Below, in pieces: positions 51,087 through 59,415 of a stretch of DNA of 64,000 bases. The stretch spans positions 82,450-146,449 of the forward strand of contig CAVLDP010000003.1 of assembly GCA_963661945.1 (NCBI GenBank). The letters run 5' to 3'. The notes beneath the pieces are model-generated. The model did not search any database, had not been told where the DNA came from, and saw only the letters and a program-made list of their open reading frames with translations. Positions within the stretch are counted from its first letter, which is position 1. Every line of letters begins with the position of its first letter. Made by a program: the position numbers and the translations under genes. The stretch is from CAVLDP01 sp963661945 (GTDB lineage: Bacteria; Bacillota; Clostridia; Lachnospirales; Lachnospiraceae).

Positions 51087-52316
51087 ATGAGAGAGTTAGA
51101 ATTATTAGCTCCAGCAAGTTGCCTGGAGGTTCTTAAGATTGCTGTAATTTATGGTGCGGATGCAGTATATATTGGCGGAGAGGCTTTTAGCCTTCGTGCT
51201 AAGTCCACGAATTTCACAATAGAGGAGATGAAGGAAGGCATTGCCTTTGCACATGAGAGAAATGTCAAGGTCTATGTGACTGCCAATATCTATGCTCATA
51301 ATGATGACTTGCCTAAGGTTTCAGAATATTTTAGGGAACTAAAAGAAGTTAGGCCGGATGCTATCCTGATTGCAGATCCTGCAGTCTTTATGATTGCTAG
51401 GGAGATCTGTCCGGAGATTCCAATTCATATTAGTACACAGGCTAATAATACGAACTATGGAACCTTCCATTTCTGGAAATCGCTTGGCGCTACAAGAGTT
51501 GTTACCGCAAGAGAATTATCTCTGAAGGAAATCAAAGAGATACGTGAGAATATACCAGAAGATATGGAGATTGAATCTTTTATTCATGGTGCTATGTGTA
51601 TTTCTTATTCTGGTCGTTGCTTGCTAAGCAATTATTTTACAGGACGAGATGCAAATCAGGGAGCTTGTACACATCCATGTAGATGGAGATATTCTGTGGT
51701 TGAAGAACAAAGACCTGGCGAATACCTTCCTGTTTATGAGAATGAGAGAGGAACCTATATCTTTAATTCCAAGGATCTATGTATGATTGAGCATCTGCCG
51801 GATATGATTGATGCTGGAATTGACAGCTTCAAGATTGAAGGTCGCATGAAATCTGCTCTTTATGTTGCAACGATTGCTCGTACCTATCGTAAGGCCTTTG
51901 ATGATTACATGAAATCTCCTGAGACCTATGAAGCGAATATGAGTTGGTATCAGGAGCAGATTAAGTCCTGCACCTATCGCCAGTTTACAACAGGATTCTT
52001 CTATGGTAAGCCAAATGAAGAATCTCAGATCTATGATAGCAATACCTACGTAAATGAATATACATACCTCGGTACTATTGGTATTCGTACAGAAGATGGT
52101 TTATACTGTATAGAACAGAAAAATAAGTTCTCCGTTGGTGAACAGATCGAGGTTATGAAGCCAAATGGTGATAATATCCTTGTTACCGTGAGACGTATTG
52201 TAAATGAAAAGGGTGAGGATATGGAGTCGTGTCCACATCCAAAGCAAATTCTCTATATCGACTTAGGGGTTGAGTTAGATGAGTACGATATTCTTCGTAG
52301 AAAAGAGGAGGCATAG
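51087..52316 (+). CDS. Peptidase U32-family protein, probable tRNA uridine 5-hydroxylase (TrhP type)
   Basis: 409 residues. U32 signature ESFIHGAMCISYSGRCLLSN (core FIHGAMCISYSGRC), then NQGACTHPCRWRY, whose Cys could hold an Fe-S cluster; FKIEGRMKSALYVA follows. In Bacillus and E. coli such proteins (YrrN/YrrO, YegQ) make ho5U34 in tRNA and need prephenate, rather than acting as proteases. It sits right after trmR, as yrrO does. Only one U32 gene is present, where Bacillus has two. Confidence 0.87.
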   Translation: MRELELLAPASCLEVLKIAVIYGADAVYIGGEAFSLRAKSTNFTIEEMKEGIAFAHERNVKVYVTANIYAHNDDLPKVSEYFRELKEVRPDAILIADPAVFMIAREICPEIPIHISTQANNTNYGTFHFWKSLGATRVVTARELSLKEIKEIRENIPEDMEIESFIHGAMCISYSGRCLLSNYFTGRDANQGACTHPCRWRYSVVEEQRPGEYLPVYENERGTYIFNSKDLCMIEHLPDMIDAGIDSFKIEGRMKSALYVATIARTYRKAFDDYMKSPETYEANMSWYQEQIKSCTYRQFTTGFFYGKPNEESQIYDSNTYVNEYTYLGTIGIRTEDGLYCIEQKNKFSVGEQIEVMKPNGDNILVTVRRIVNEKGEDMESCPHPKQILYIDLGVELDEYDILRRKEEA

Positions 52317-52319
52317 AAT

Positions 52320-53372
52320 ATGGCAGACCAGAAGAAATACGTAGCATATGCAGGAACTTATACACATGAGAAGAGCTTGGGAATTCATGTGTATGACGTA
52401 GATTTGGAAGATGGCATTTTTACAGAGCGTTCTGTTGCTCAGGTACATAATCCATCCTATTTGACTGTTTCCTACGATAAGAGATTCCTCTATTCTATTG
52501 CGGATGAAGGCGTGGCTTCATTTTCAATTGATGAGAATGGTGATTTAACGAAGCTTAACGAAGCCTGGATTGGTGGCATGAGAGGCTGTTATGTAGAGGT
52601 GGATCATAAGAATCGCTATCTCTTTGTTGGCGGATATCATGATGGTCGTGTGACAATGATGAAGCTGAATAAGGATGGTTCTATTGGTGAGATTTCGGAC
52701 GGAATCTTCCACGAGGCTGGCGCTATGATGACGGCGAATCGTAGAATTGACCATGCCAAGGTTACCTGTGTGAAGCTGACACCAGATCAGAAGTTCCTTT
52801 GTGCAGTGGACTATGGACTGAATCAGATCAAGGTATATGAGATTGACTATGAATTCGGCAAGCTTCATCTTGTAGATATTGTTAGAAGTAATATCGATGC
52901 AGGCTGCAGAATTATTCGTTTCTCCAGTGATGGTAAGTATGCATATGTGTGCACAGGGGAGGCGAAGACAATAGAGGTGTACACCTATGAAGATACAGAA
53001 GCTGGTCCTGTCTTTGAGAGAATTCAGACCATTGATGTCTTAGATCATGCAGCGGAGAATGCTTCTTGTACCTGCCTTCGTATTTCGGATGATGATGAAT
53101 ATGTATATGTTACAGTTGATGGAATCGGTGGCTTTGCTTTCCTTAAGCGTCACGAGGATGGCACACTGGAGAGAGCAGGCTTTGTATATTCTTGCGGAGA
53201 CTTCCCTAAGTCTCTTTGCATCTTCCCAGGTAAGAAGTATGTTGGTATATTGAATCATGATGATAATGAACTTCGTACCTTCTGTATGGATTATGAGAAG
53301 AACTGTGCCCTTATGAATTCAGCTCCGGTATCGATTGATCAGCCGAACTGTATTCGCGTTGTAGAACTTTAG
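52320..53372 (+). CDS. Lactonase-family seven-blade beta-propeller protein
   Basis: 350 residues. VAYAGTYTHEKSLGIHVYDVD (core YAGTYTHEKSLGIHVYD), LTVSYDKRFLYSI, KVTCVKLTPDQKFLCAVDYG-type repeats (core LTPDQKFLCAVDYG) are typical of YkgB/Pgl 6-phosphogluconolactonase-like propellers. No signal peptide. May open 6-phosphogluconolactone or another lactone; substrate unproven. Starts 3 bases after the U32 gene, so it is in that operon. A terminator follows. Confidence 0.85.
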   Translation: MADQKKYVAYAGTYTHEKSLGIHVYDVDLEDGIFTERSVAQVHNPSYLTVSYDKRFLYSIADEGVASFSIDENGDLTKLNEAWIGGMRGCYVEVDHKNRYLFVGGYHDGRVTMMKLNKDGSIGEISDGIFHEAGAMMTANRRIDHAKVTCVKLTPDQKFLCAVDYGLNQIKVYEIDYEFGKLHLVDIVRSNIDAGCRIIRFSSDGKYAYVCTGEAKTIEVYTYEDTEAGPVFERIQTIDVLDHAAENASCTCLRISDDDEYVYVTVDGIGGFAFLKRHEDGTLERAGFVYSCGDFPKSLCIFPGKKYVGILNHDDNELRTFCMDYEKNCALMNSAPVSIDQPNCIRVVEL

Positions 53373-53384
53373 GATATTTTAAGG

Positions 53385-53411
53385 GAGCTGCAGTAGATGC
53401 AGCTCTTTTTT
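53385..53411 (+). terminator. Intrinsic terminator between the lactonase gene and aroC
   Basis: GAGCTGCA (53385-53392) pairs with TGCAGCTC (53398-53405), 5-base loop, TTTTTT. It ends 8 bases before the aroC SD. Confidence 0.85.
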
Positions 53412-53438
53412 ATGAATCGGGGAGAGGAGAGATATATT

Positions 53439-54533
53439 TTGGCAGGATCTAGTTTTGGTAATATTTTTAGGGTTACAACTTGGGGCGAATCTCATGGACC
53501 TGCACTTGGCGTTGTTATTGATGGTTGCCCTGCTGGAATTCCTCTTTGTGAGGAGGATATTCAGAAATTCCTGGATAGGAGAAAGCCGGGACAGTCTGAC
53601 TTTACGACTGCAAGGAAGGAAGGCGATCTTGCTGAGATTCTATCTGGTGTTTTTGAAGGCAAAACAACAGGAACGCCAATTTCCATAATGGTTCGAAATG
53701 CAGATCAGCATTCTAAGGATTATTCTGAGATTGCCTCTGTTTTTCGACCTGGACATGCAGATTATACCTTCTATGAGAAATATGGATTTCGCGATTATAG
53801 AGGCGGTGGAAGGTCTTCAGGTAGAGAGACCATTGGCCGTGTGGCAGCAGGTGCAGTAGCGTCTAAGATACTTGAATATGTTGGCGTTGAATTGACTGCC
53901 TACACTAAGGCGATTGGACCAATTACCTGCAACGAATTCGATAGAGATGAGATAGAGAAGAATCCACTTTACATGCCAAGTGCTCTTTCTTCTGAGCTTG
54001 CAAGTCGGCATCTTGAGAAATGCATCTCGGAGAAGGATTCCTGTGGTGGAATTGTAGAATGTCTGGTAAGTGGCCTTCCGGTTGGACTTGGCGAGCCGGT
54101 TTTTGAGAAACTTGATGCATCCCTGGCGAAGGCAATGCTGTCGATTGGGGCAGTAAAGGGCTTTGAGATCGGAGATGGCTTTCAGGCAGCTCTTAGTACT
54201 GGATCATCTAATAATGATTCATTTCATATGGAAGATGGTAAGGTGACAAAGTGCACCAATCATTCTGGTGGAGTCTTAGGCGGTATGTCAGATGGATCAG
54301 ATCTGCTGCTTCGTGTAGCCATTAAGCCGACACCATCCATTAGTCAGACTCAGCATACGGTAAATGAGTCTCATGAGGATGTAGATATTGAGATTCACGG
54401 AAGACACGATCCGATTATTGTGCCAAGAGCTGTTGTAGTTGTAGAAAGCATGGCAGCAATCACCTTGGTAGATGCGTTATTTATGAATATGTCTTCCAGA
54501 ATAGATAAGGTAAAGGAATTTTATGAGCGATAA
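53439..54533 (+). CDS. aroC: Chorismate synthase
   Basis: 364 residues. GNIFRVTTWGESHG at the N-terminus, RGGGRSSGRETIGRVAAGAVA (core SGRETIGRVAAGA) and GRHDPIIVPRAV are the three chorismate-synthase signatures. Uses reduced FMN to turn EPSP into chorismate. The TTG at 53439 is taken because GAGAGGAGAG precedes it; the ATG at 53412 is directly on the terminator T tract. Other aro genes are absent. Overlaps tgt by 11 bases. Confidence 0.95.
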   Translation: MAGSSFGNIFRVTTWGESHGPALGVVIDGCPAGIPLCEEDIQKFLDRRKPGQSDFTTARKEGDLAEILSGVFEGKTTGTPISIMVRNADQHSKDYSEIASVFRPGHADYTFYEKYGFRDYRGGGRSSGRETIGRVAAGAVASKILEYVGVELTAYTKAIGPITCNEFDRDEIEKNPLYMPSALSSELASRHLEKCISEKDSCGGIVECLVSGLPVGLGEPVFEKLDASLAKAMLSIGAVKGFEIGDGFQAALSTGSSNNDSFHMEDGKVTKCTNHSGGVLGGMSDGSDLLLRVAIKPTPSISQTQHTVNESHEDVDIEIHGRHDPIIVPRAVVVVESMAAITLVDALFMNMSSRIDKVKEFYER

Positions 54534-55680
54534 GAAGAGTACATATACATTACTTAAGACAGATGGTAGAGCGAAACGAGCAAGCTTCGAGACTGTGCAC
54601 GGTACGGTTCAGACTCCACTCTTTATGAATGTGGCAACAGTTGCAGCAATAAAGGGAGGTGTGTCTACAGATGATCTTCATGCGATAGATACTCAGGTGG
54701 CACTTTCTAATACCTATCATCTTCATGTTAGACCAGGAGATGAACTAATTCATGACCTTGGTGGTCTTCACAAATTCATGGTATGGGATAGGCCAATTCT
54801 TACAGACTCTGGTGGATTTCAGGTATTTTCCCTGGCTGGTCTTCGCAAGATTAAGGAAGAGGGCGTGACCTTTCAATCGCATATAGATGGACATCGTATC
54901 TTTATGGGACCGGAAGAAAGCATGCAGATTCAATCAAACCTCGGTTCAACGATTGCCATGGCCTTTGATGAATGTCCAAGCTCTGTGGCAGAGCGAAGGT
55001 ATGTCGAGGACTCTGTTGCCAGAACTGAGAGGTGGCTTTCTCGCTGTAAGAAGGAGATGGACCGCCTGAATGGACTTGATACTACTGTAAATCCTAAGCA
55101 GATGCTTTTTGGTATTAATCAGGGAGCAATCTTTGATGATATTCGTATCGATAATGCGAAACGTATTTCTGAGCTTGATCTGGATGGATATGCAGTTGGT
55201 GGACTTGCAGTAGGTGAGACTCATGAGGAAATGTATCACATACTCGATGTTACGGTACCTCATTTACCACAGAACAAGCCAACCTATCTCATGGGTGTTG
55301 GTACGCCTCAGAATATTATCGAAGCAGTTGATCGTGGTGTGGATTTCTTTGATTGCGTTTACCCAAGTAGAAATGGTCGTCATGGACACGTATATACTCA
55401 TAAGGGTAAGATCAATCTCTTTAATCAGAAGTACGAGAGAGATATGGCTCCGATCGAAGAGGGCTGTCAGTGCCCAGCTTGCCGTACTTATAGCAGGGCT
55501 TATATTAGACATCTGCTCAAGGCAAAAGAAATGCTTGGCATGAGACTTTGTGTTCTTCATAATCTGTATTTCTATAATCATTTGATGGAAGAGATTCGTG
55601 CGGCAATTGACGCAGATTCTTTTGCCAGCTGGAAGCGGGAGACGCTCGATCAGATGGAAGAATATAGCCGCGAAAAGTAA
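54523..55680 (+). CDS. tgt: tRNA-guanine transglycosylase
   Basis: 385 residues. Catalytic Asp95 in LTDSGGFQVFS; the second Asp in DRGVDFFDCVYPSRNGR (274 or 277); zinc site CQCPACRTYSRAY with a later His in CVLHNLYFY. Exchanges G34 for preQ1 in GUN anticodons, the first step of queuosine. queA, usually next to it, is not here. Translationally coupled to aroC. Confidence 0.96.
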   Translation: MSDKKSTYTLLKTDGRAKRASFETVHGTVQTPLFMNVATVAAIKGGVSTDDLHAIDTQVALSNTYHLHVRPGDELIHDLGGLHKFMVWDRPILTDSGGFQVFSLAGLRKIKEEGVTFQSHIDGHRIFMGPEESMQIQSNLGSTIAMAFDECPSSVAERRYVEDSVARTERWLSRCKKEMDRLNGLDTTVNPKQMLFGINQGAIFDDIRIDNAKRISELDLDGYAVGGLAVGETHEEMYHILDVTVPHLPQNKPTYLMGVGTPQNIIEAVDRGVDFFDCVYPSRNGRHGHVYTHKGKINLFNQKYERDMAPIEEGCQCPACRTYSRAYIRHLLKAKEMLGMRLCVLHNLYFYNHLMEEIRAAIDADSFASWKRETLDQMEEYSREK

Positions 55681-55713
55681 ATATTAAGAATTTATGAAGT
55701 GTTTTTATTTTTC

Positions 55714-55742
55714 TTGCACTAAGATTAGCTAGTTGGTACAAT
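55714..55742 (+). promoter_or_regulatory. Promoter of yajC
   Basis: TTGCAC (55714-55719), 17-base spacer, TACAAT (55737-55742) with TGG extension. A perfect inverted repeat GTTAAA/TTTAAC (55744-55759) lies over the likely transcription start. Confidence 0.65.
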
Positions 55743-55788
55743 GGTTAAAGTGTTTTAACACATAGGAAATCTAGGAGGGTATTAAGAT

Positions 55789-56139
55789 ATGTTAATTTCC
55801 ACTACAGGCGCATCCAGTACATTTTCACTTGTAATCTGGATTGTTATTTTATTTGCTTTTATGTATTTCTTCATGATTCGTCCACAGCAGAAGGAGACCA
55901 AGACGAAGAATGCTATGATGTCAGCTCTTGCAGTTGGCGATACCATTCTTACTACAAGCGGTTTCTATGGTGTTGTTATTGATATCGATGAAGATACTGT
56001 TATTGTTGAATTCGGTTCCAACAAGAACTGTCGTATCCCTATGCAGAAGGCAGCTATTTCAGCTGTTGAGAAGCCTGAGGATGCTAAGGCAGCTGTAGAA
56101 GAAGAGAAGAAGGATAAGAAGGACAAGAAAGACAAGTAG
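55789..56139 (+). CDS. yajC: Preprotein translocase subunit YajC
   Basis: 116 residues. One membrane helix (~10-30), then MYFFMIRPQQKETK, the YajC signature, and the SH3-like part (ALAVGDTILTTSGFYGVV). The C-terminal tail is Lys/Glu-rich. Associates with SecDF. Follows tgt as in many bacteria, but with its own promoter 108 bases downstream of tgt. SD AGGAGGG. Confidence 0.93.
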   Translation: MLISTTGASSTFSLVIWIVILFAFMYFFMIRPQQKETKTKNAMMSALAVGDTILTTSGFYGVVIDIDEDTVIVEFGSNKNCRIPMQKAAISAVEKPEDAKAAVEEEKKDKKDKKDK

Positions 56140-56165
56140 GATTTTCTTTCCGATTCCAGAATAAG

Positions 56166-56224
56166 AAAGCTCCAGGAATTACATTTTTGACCGTATGGTT
56201 TTTAGTGTAATCCTGGAGCTTTTT
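56166..56224. terminator. Bidirectional terminator between yajC and the phosphofructokinase gene
   Basis: A long stem, AAAGCTCCAGG plus AATTACA pairing with TGTAAT plus CCTGGAGCTTT with one bulged A, then TTTTT. Confidence 0.85.
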
Positions 56225-56239
56225 ATTTGTTTGGAAATC

Positions 56240-57469
56240 CTAGTGGATTAAGTGAGAGATATCTAGGTAGCTTGGAAGTCCATTCTCATAGTGAATGTCA
56301 GCTTCACCCTGGATGAGAGGACGAAGATAAGTAAGCATGTCTTCTGTTACATCATTTCCTGCTTCATTAATCCATTCTCTTGGAACATTTTTAACTTCAT
56401 TTGCGATGCCGTTAATATCAAAGTGGGTAAGCGCTGTCTCATATGGGCTATTCGATGTTCTGATTAGAGCAGACATGACGCCACTCTTTCCTTCTTCTGC
56501 AAGATGAAGAGCATTCTGGCCAAGTGCCATGGATTCATCCAGATCGGTAAGGGAGGCTAGGTGTCCGGCAGATCTTTGTAGAACATTAATCTCGATAGAG
56601 CGAACCTTTACAGAGAGAGCATCCTTCAGGATGTATTCCAGCGCCTTTCCAGCACCGCTTAGCTGACTATGACCAAAGTTGTCTGCCTTGGCTTCAGTAG
56701 CAGAGATGTAAGTCCCATCCGCATAATGGATGCCTTCCGAAATGGCAATAATTACATTATTCTGTTTCTCAAGAAGAGCTCTTACGTCGTTTATGCACTT
56801 ATCCTTGTCGAAGTCTACCTCTGGCAGATAGATAAGATGGGGCGCAGTGTTATAGGAATTTCTTGCAAGGGCTGAAGCAGCTGTGAGCCAACCTGCATCA
56901 CGGCCCATGATTTCTACAATTGTTACACTTTTAAGATCATAGATGTAGCTGTCGTGACAAACCTCTAGAATCGAGGTCGCAATATATTTTGCTGCTGAGC
57001 CAAAGCCTGGAGTATGGTCTATATGGCAGAGGTCATTGTCGATTGTCTTTGGAATGCCGATGATTCGAACCTTGCTGTCTATCGATGAGGCATACTGGGA
57101 AAGCTTTAGAACAGTATCCATGGAGTCATTTCCACCAATATAATAGAAGGCTTCAATGTCATGCTCCTTGAAAAAATCGAAGATTGCATCATATTCTTTC
57201 TTTCCATCTTCTGGATTCGGCAACTTATAGCGACAGGAACCTAGGTACATATCAGGGGTGACCTTTAGCTTACGAATGAATTCCTTGTCGGCACAGATTT
57301 TGTCAGTGAGCGATAAGGTGTGATTACTTAGAATGCCCATAATGCCATTGATGGAACCATAGATATTATCGTAGACCCGATGCAATTCATTCTCGTAGAG
57401 AAGGCCAGCTAAGCTTGCATTGATTGCGGCGGTTGGTCCGCCAGATTGAGCGATGATACAATTCTTCAT
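56240..57469 (-). CDS. pfp: 6-phosphofructokinase, pyrophosphate-type
   Basis: 409 residues. IAQSGGPTAAINASL, IGGNDSMDT (112-115 with Asp115), GIPKTIDNDLCHIDHTPGFG (core GIPKTIDND, Lys141) and VEIMGRDAGW. Asp at the fourth place of the GG-x-D motif and Lys before TIDND are the residues that favour PPi over ATP as donor. Reversible conversion of fructose 6-phosphate to the bisphosphate, common in anaerobes. The start at 57469 has TGGAGGA before it; in-frame ATGs upstream at 57484 and 57496 overlap the SD or lack one. Confidence 0.92.
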   Translation of the reverse strand: MKNCIIAQSGGPTAAINASLAGLLYENELHRVYDNIYGSINGIMGILSNHTLSLTDKICADKEFIRKLKVTPDMYLGSCRYKLPNPEDGKKEYDAIFDFFKEHDIEAFYYIGGNDSMDTVLKLSQYASSIDSKVRIIGIPKTIDNDLCHIDHTPGFGSAAKYIATSILEVCHDSYIYDLKSVTIVEIMGRDAGWLTAASALARNSYNTAPHLIYLPEVDFDKDKCINDVRALLEKQNNVIIAISEGIHYADGTYISATEAKADNFGHSQLSGAGKALEYILKDALSVKVRSIEINVLQRSAGHLASLTDLDESMALGQNALHLAEEGKSGVMSALIRTSNSPYETALTHFDINGIANEVKNVPREWINEAGNDVTEDMLTYLRPLIQGEADIHYENGLPSYLDISHLIH

Positions 57470-57529
57470 GAAATCCTCCATATATGTATGTGTCAATATT
57501 TCCCTTATTTCCCCTAATTTAGCCTACTA

Positions 57530-57558
57530 ATCATATCTGATTCGATGCCCACTTGCAA
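57530..57558 (-). promoter_or_regulatory. Promoter of the phosphofructokinase gene
   Basis: On the minus strand TTGCAA (57553-57558), 17-base spacer, TATGAT (57530-57535). The adjoining 57563-57596 holds two short inverted repeats (TGTCC/GGACA and AGCATA/TATGCT) between the divergent genes. Confidence 0.6.
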
Positions 57559-57630
57559 TAGGTGTCCGATTAATGGGACAGCATAAGGGCTATGCTAGGC
57601 ATAGAAAATGATTCATTAGGAGGTATAACG

Positions 57631-57831
57631 ATGAATAAGAGAACTCTAGATTTGGTGGAAATGATTATTGCAAGTGGAATCTATTCTATGATGCAGGCTC
57701 TTGGAATTTTACTTTTTATTCTCTTCCTGCTTGGACTTAGGATTAGCGACTGTAATATAAATATACTCCTGCTTGTTGGCTTTCTGATTTCGGATGTGAT
57801 TTGGGTTGTATTACTTTGTAAGAATTGCTAA
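57631..57831 (+). CDS. Small membrane protein, 66 aa
   Basis: Starts MNKRTLDLVEMII after an AGGAGG SD; two hydrophobic helices (~15-38 and ~46-62). Ends in VLLCKNC. I do not recognise a family. It could be a small regulator or holin-like peptide, but nothing nearby supports either. The longer frame from 57592 lacks an SD. Confidence 0.55.
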   Translation: MNKRTLDLVEMIIASGIYSMMQALGILLFILFLLGLRISDCNINILLLVGFLISDVIWVVLLCKNC

Positions 57832-57905
57832 AATCTATGTGGTATAAGCGAATGTTTTCGAATACTAGATGTAGTAATTTTTTATAGAAATAAGAGGGTA
57901 ATATT

Positions 57906-59393
57906 ATGTATAAGATGAGAAAAGTAGTGGCATCCCTTCTTCTTGCCGTGCTTGTATTATTTAGTCTGCCACTTGTTGGTCTGTGCGAAGGCACTACAAT
58001 GATTAAGCTTTCGAAGTCATCGGTTGATGTGGGCTCTTCTGTGACAGTTACGGTAACAGCATCTGCTTCTTCGAGTATTACTGTTAAATACAATACATCG
58101 GTTTTGAACTTTAATTCTTGTGATACATCCTATCGTACGTCAGGGAATACTGTTGTCTTTAATGGAACATCTGCAAATATTAGCTTTATTGGTGCTGCAG
58201 AAGGTACTTCTAATATTGTGGTTTCTGGAGATGCTCTTACAGGAAGCTCGACAACTGTGACAGTTGGAACTACATCAAGTAGTGATAATACGGACTCTGA
58301 CGAGGAGACGACTACTACAGAGACATCTTCAGTAGTACTTAAGTCATATGGCATCAGCTACACGGCATCATCTGATTCGGACGCTGATTATACGATTGAT
58401 GGGGAAGACTATGTCTTATCAGAGCGCTTTTCTACTGGAGAGATTCCATCCGGATTTGCCAAGAAGTCAATCACGATTCATAATAAGTCAATTGGTGTAG
58501 TGTCAAATGATAATCTTACATTGGTTTATTTGAAATTAGCATCAAATACTGCAGGCTCAGGCGTATTTTATTTATATGATGAAACCTCTGATTCGGTTTC
58601 AGATCTTGTGATGCTTGGAGAAGGTGAGAATGCTGTTATTCTTGAGAACCCAGATTCCATGCTTTCAGCTTCTCTCTATGAGACTACATATGTTGGAGAT
58701 GAGTTTTCATGCAAGGCTTATCAGCTCACAGGCGGAAGTAATGGATTTTATTATTTCTATGGATTAGGATCTGATGGCACAGCGAATTGGTATAGCTATG
58801 ATAGTGAATATAAGACTATGCAGCGTGTTAATGCAGATCTTTTTGCTGAGACCACAGTAACTGAGAGTACCGAGGTAACAGAGGAAGAGGCAACTCCTGA
58901 GGAAGATGAGGAGGAGACATTTTCTTTTGATTTATCCTCGATTACAGATAAACTGGACAATAAGACGATTATGGCAATTCTAATCTTTATTGTTGTACTT
59001 GTTGCAGTGATTATTATTAATGTACTTCTCTTCAAGAAGACGGATGATGACGTGTTCGATGAAGACGATGATGATGAATTTGAGGATTCCCTTGAGGAAT
59101 TCTCGGATGAAGATGAAGAAGAGGACGAGGAAGAAGAGGATAGACCTAGAGGAGGTTTCTTCTCAAGACGCCGCAGAGAACAGGATATCTTCGATGAGGA
59201 TGAACCTGTGAGACCTGCCTTCTTCGATACAGAGGATGATGAGGAAGAGCTTCCAACTATTCAGTCAGTGACCAAAGAGAAGAGAATCGAAGAGAAGGTA
59301 GAGAGAGTAGAAAAAGTAGCTACTTCTAGAGAGGTTAAGGATGAGAATCTGGCTTCGAAGAAGCTTGATGTCTTGGATTTTAATGATTTATAA
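57906..59393 (+). CDS. Surface protein: cohesin/Ig-like ectodomain, one membrane helix, very acidic cytosolic tail
   Basis: 495 residues. Signal sequence (~1-28), then a Ser/Thr-rich beta domain (~33-120; LSKSSVDVGSSVTVTVTAS, FNGTSANISFIGAAEGTSNIVV, cores DVGSSVTVTV and FIGAAEGTSNIV) with the layout of cohesin-like or bacterial Ig domains. A Thr/Glu linker, a second beta region (~150-310), a membrane helix (~352-378; IMAILIFIVVLVAVIII) and ~115 cytosolic residues with long Asp/Glu runs, then RRRREQ and coiled VEKVA. No LPXTG. Type I topology with an ordered outside and a charged inside suggests a sensor or scaffold; function unknown. Confidence 0.75.
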   Translation: MYKMRKVVASLLLAVLVLFSLPLVGLCEGTTMIKLSKSSVDVGSSVTVTVTASASSSITVKYNTSVLNFNSCDTSYRTSGNTVVFNGTSANISFIGAAEGTSNIVVSGDALTGSSTTVTVGTTSSSDNTDSDEETTTTETSSVVLKSYGISYTASSDSDADYTIDGEDYVLSERFSTGEIPSGFAKKSITIHNKSIGVVSNDNLTLVYLKLASNTAGSGVFYLYDETSDSVSDLVMLGEGENAVILENPDSMLSASLYETTYVGDEFSCKAYQLTGGSNGFYYFYGLGSDGTANWYSYDSEYKTMQRVNADLFAETTVTESTEVTEEEATPEEDEEETFSFDLSSITDKLDNKTIMAILIFIVVLVAVIIINVLLFKKTDDDVFDEDDDDEFEDSLEEFSDEDEEEDEEEEDRPRGGFFSRRRREQDIFDEDEPVRPAFFDTEDDEEELPTIQSVTKEKRIEEKVERVEKVATSREVKDENLASKKLDVLDFNDL

Positions 59394-59415
59394 GATTTGA
59401 TATAGGAGTGAGAGA

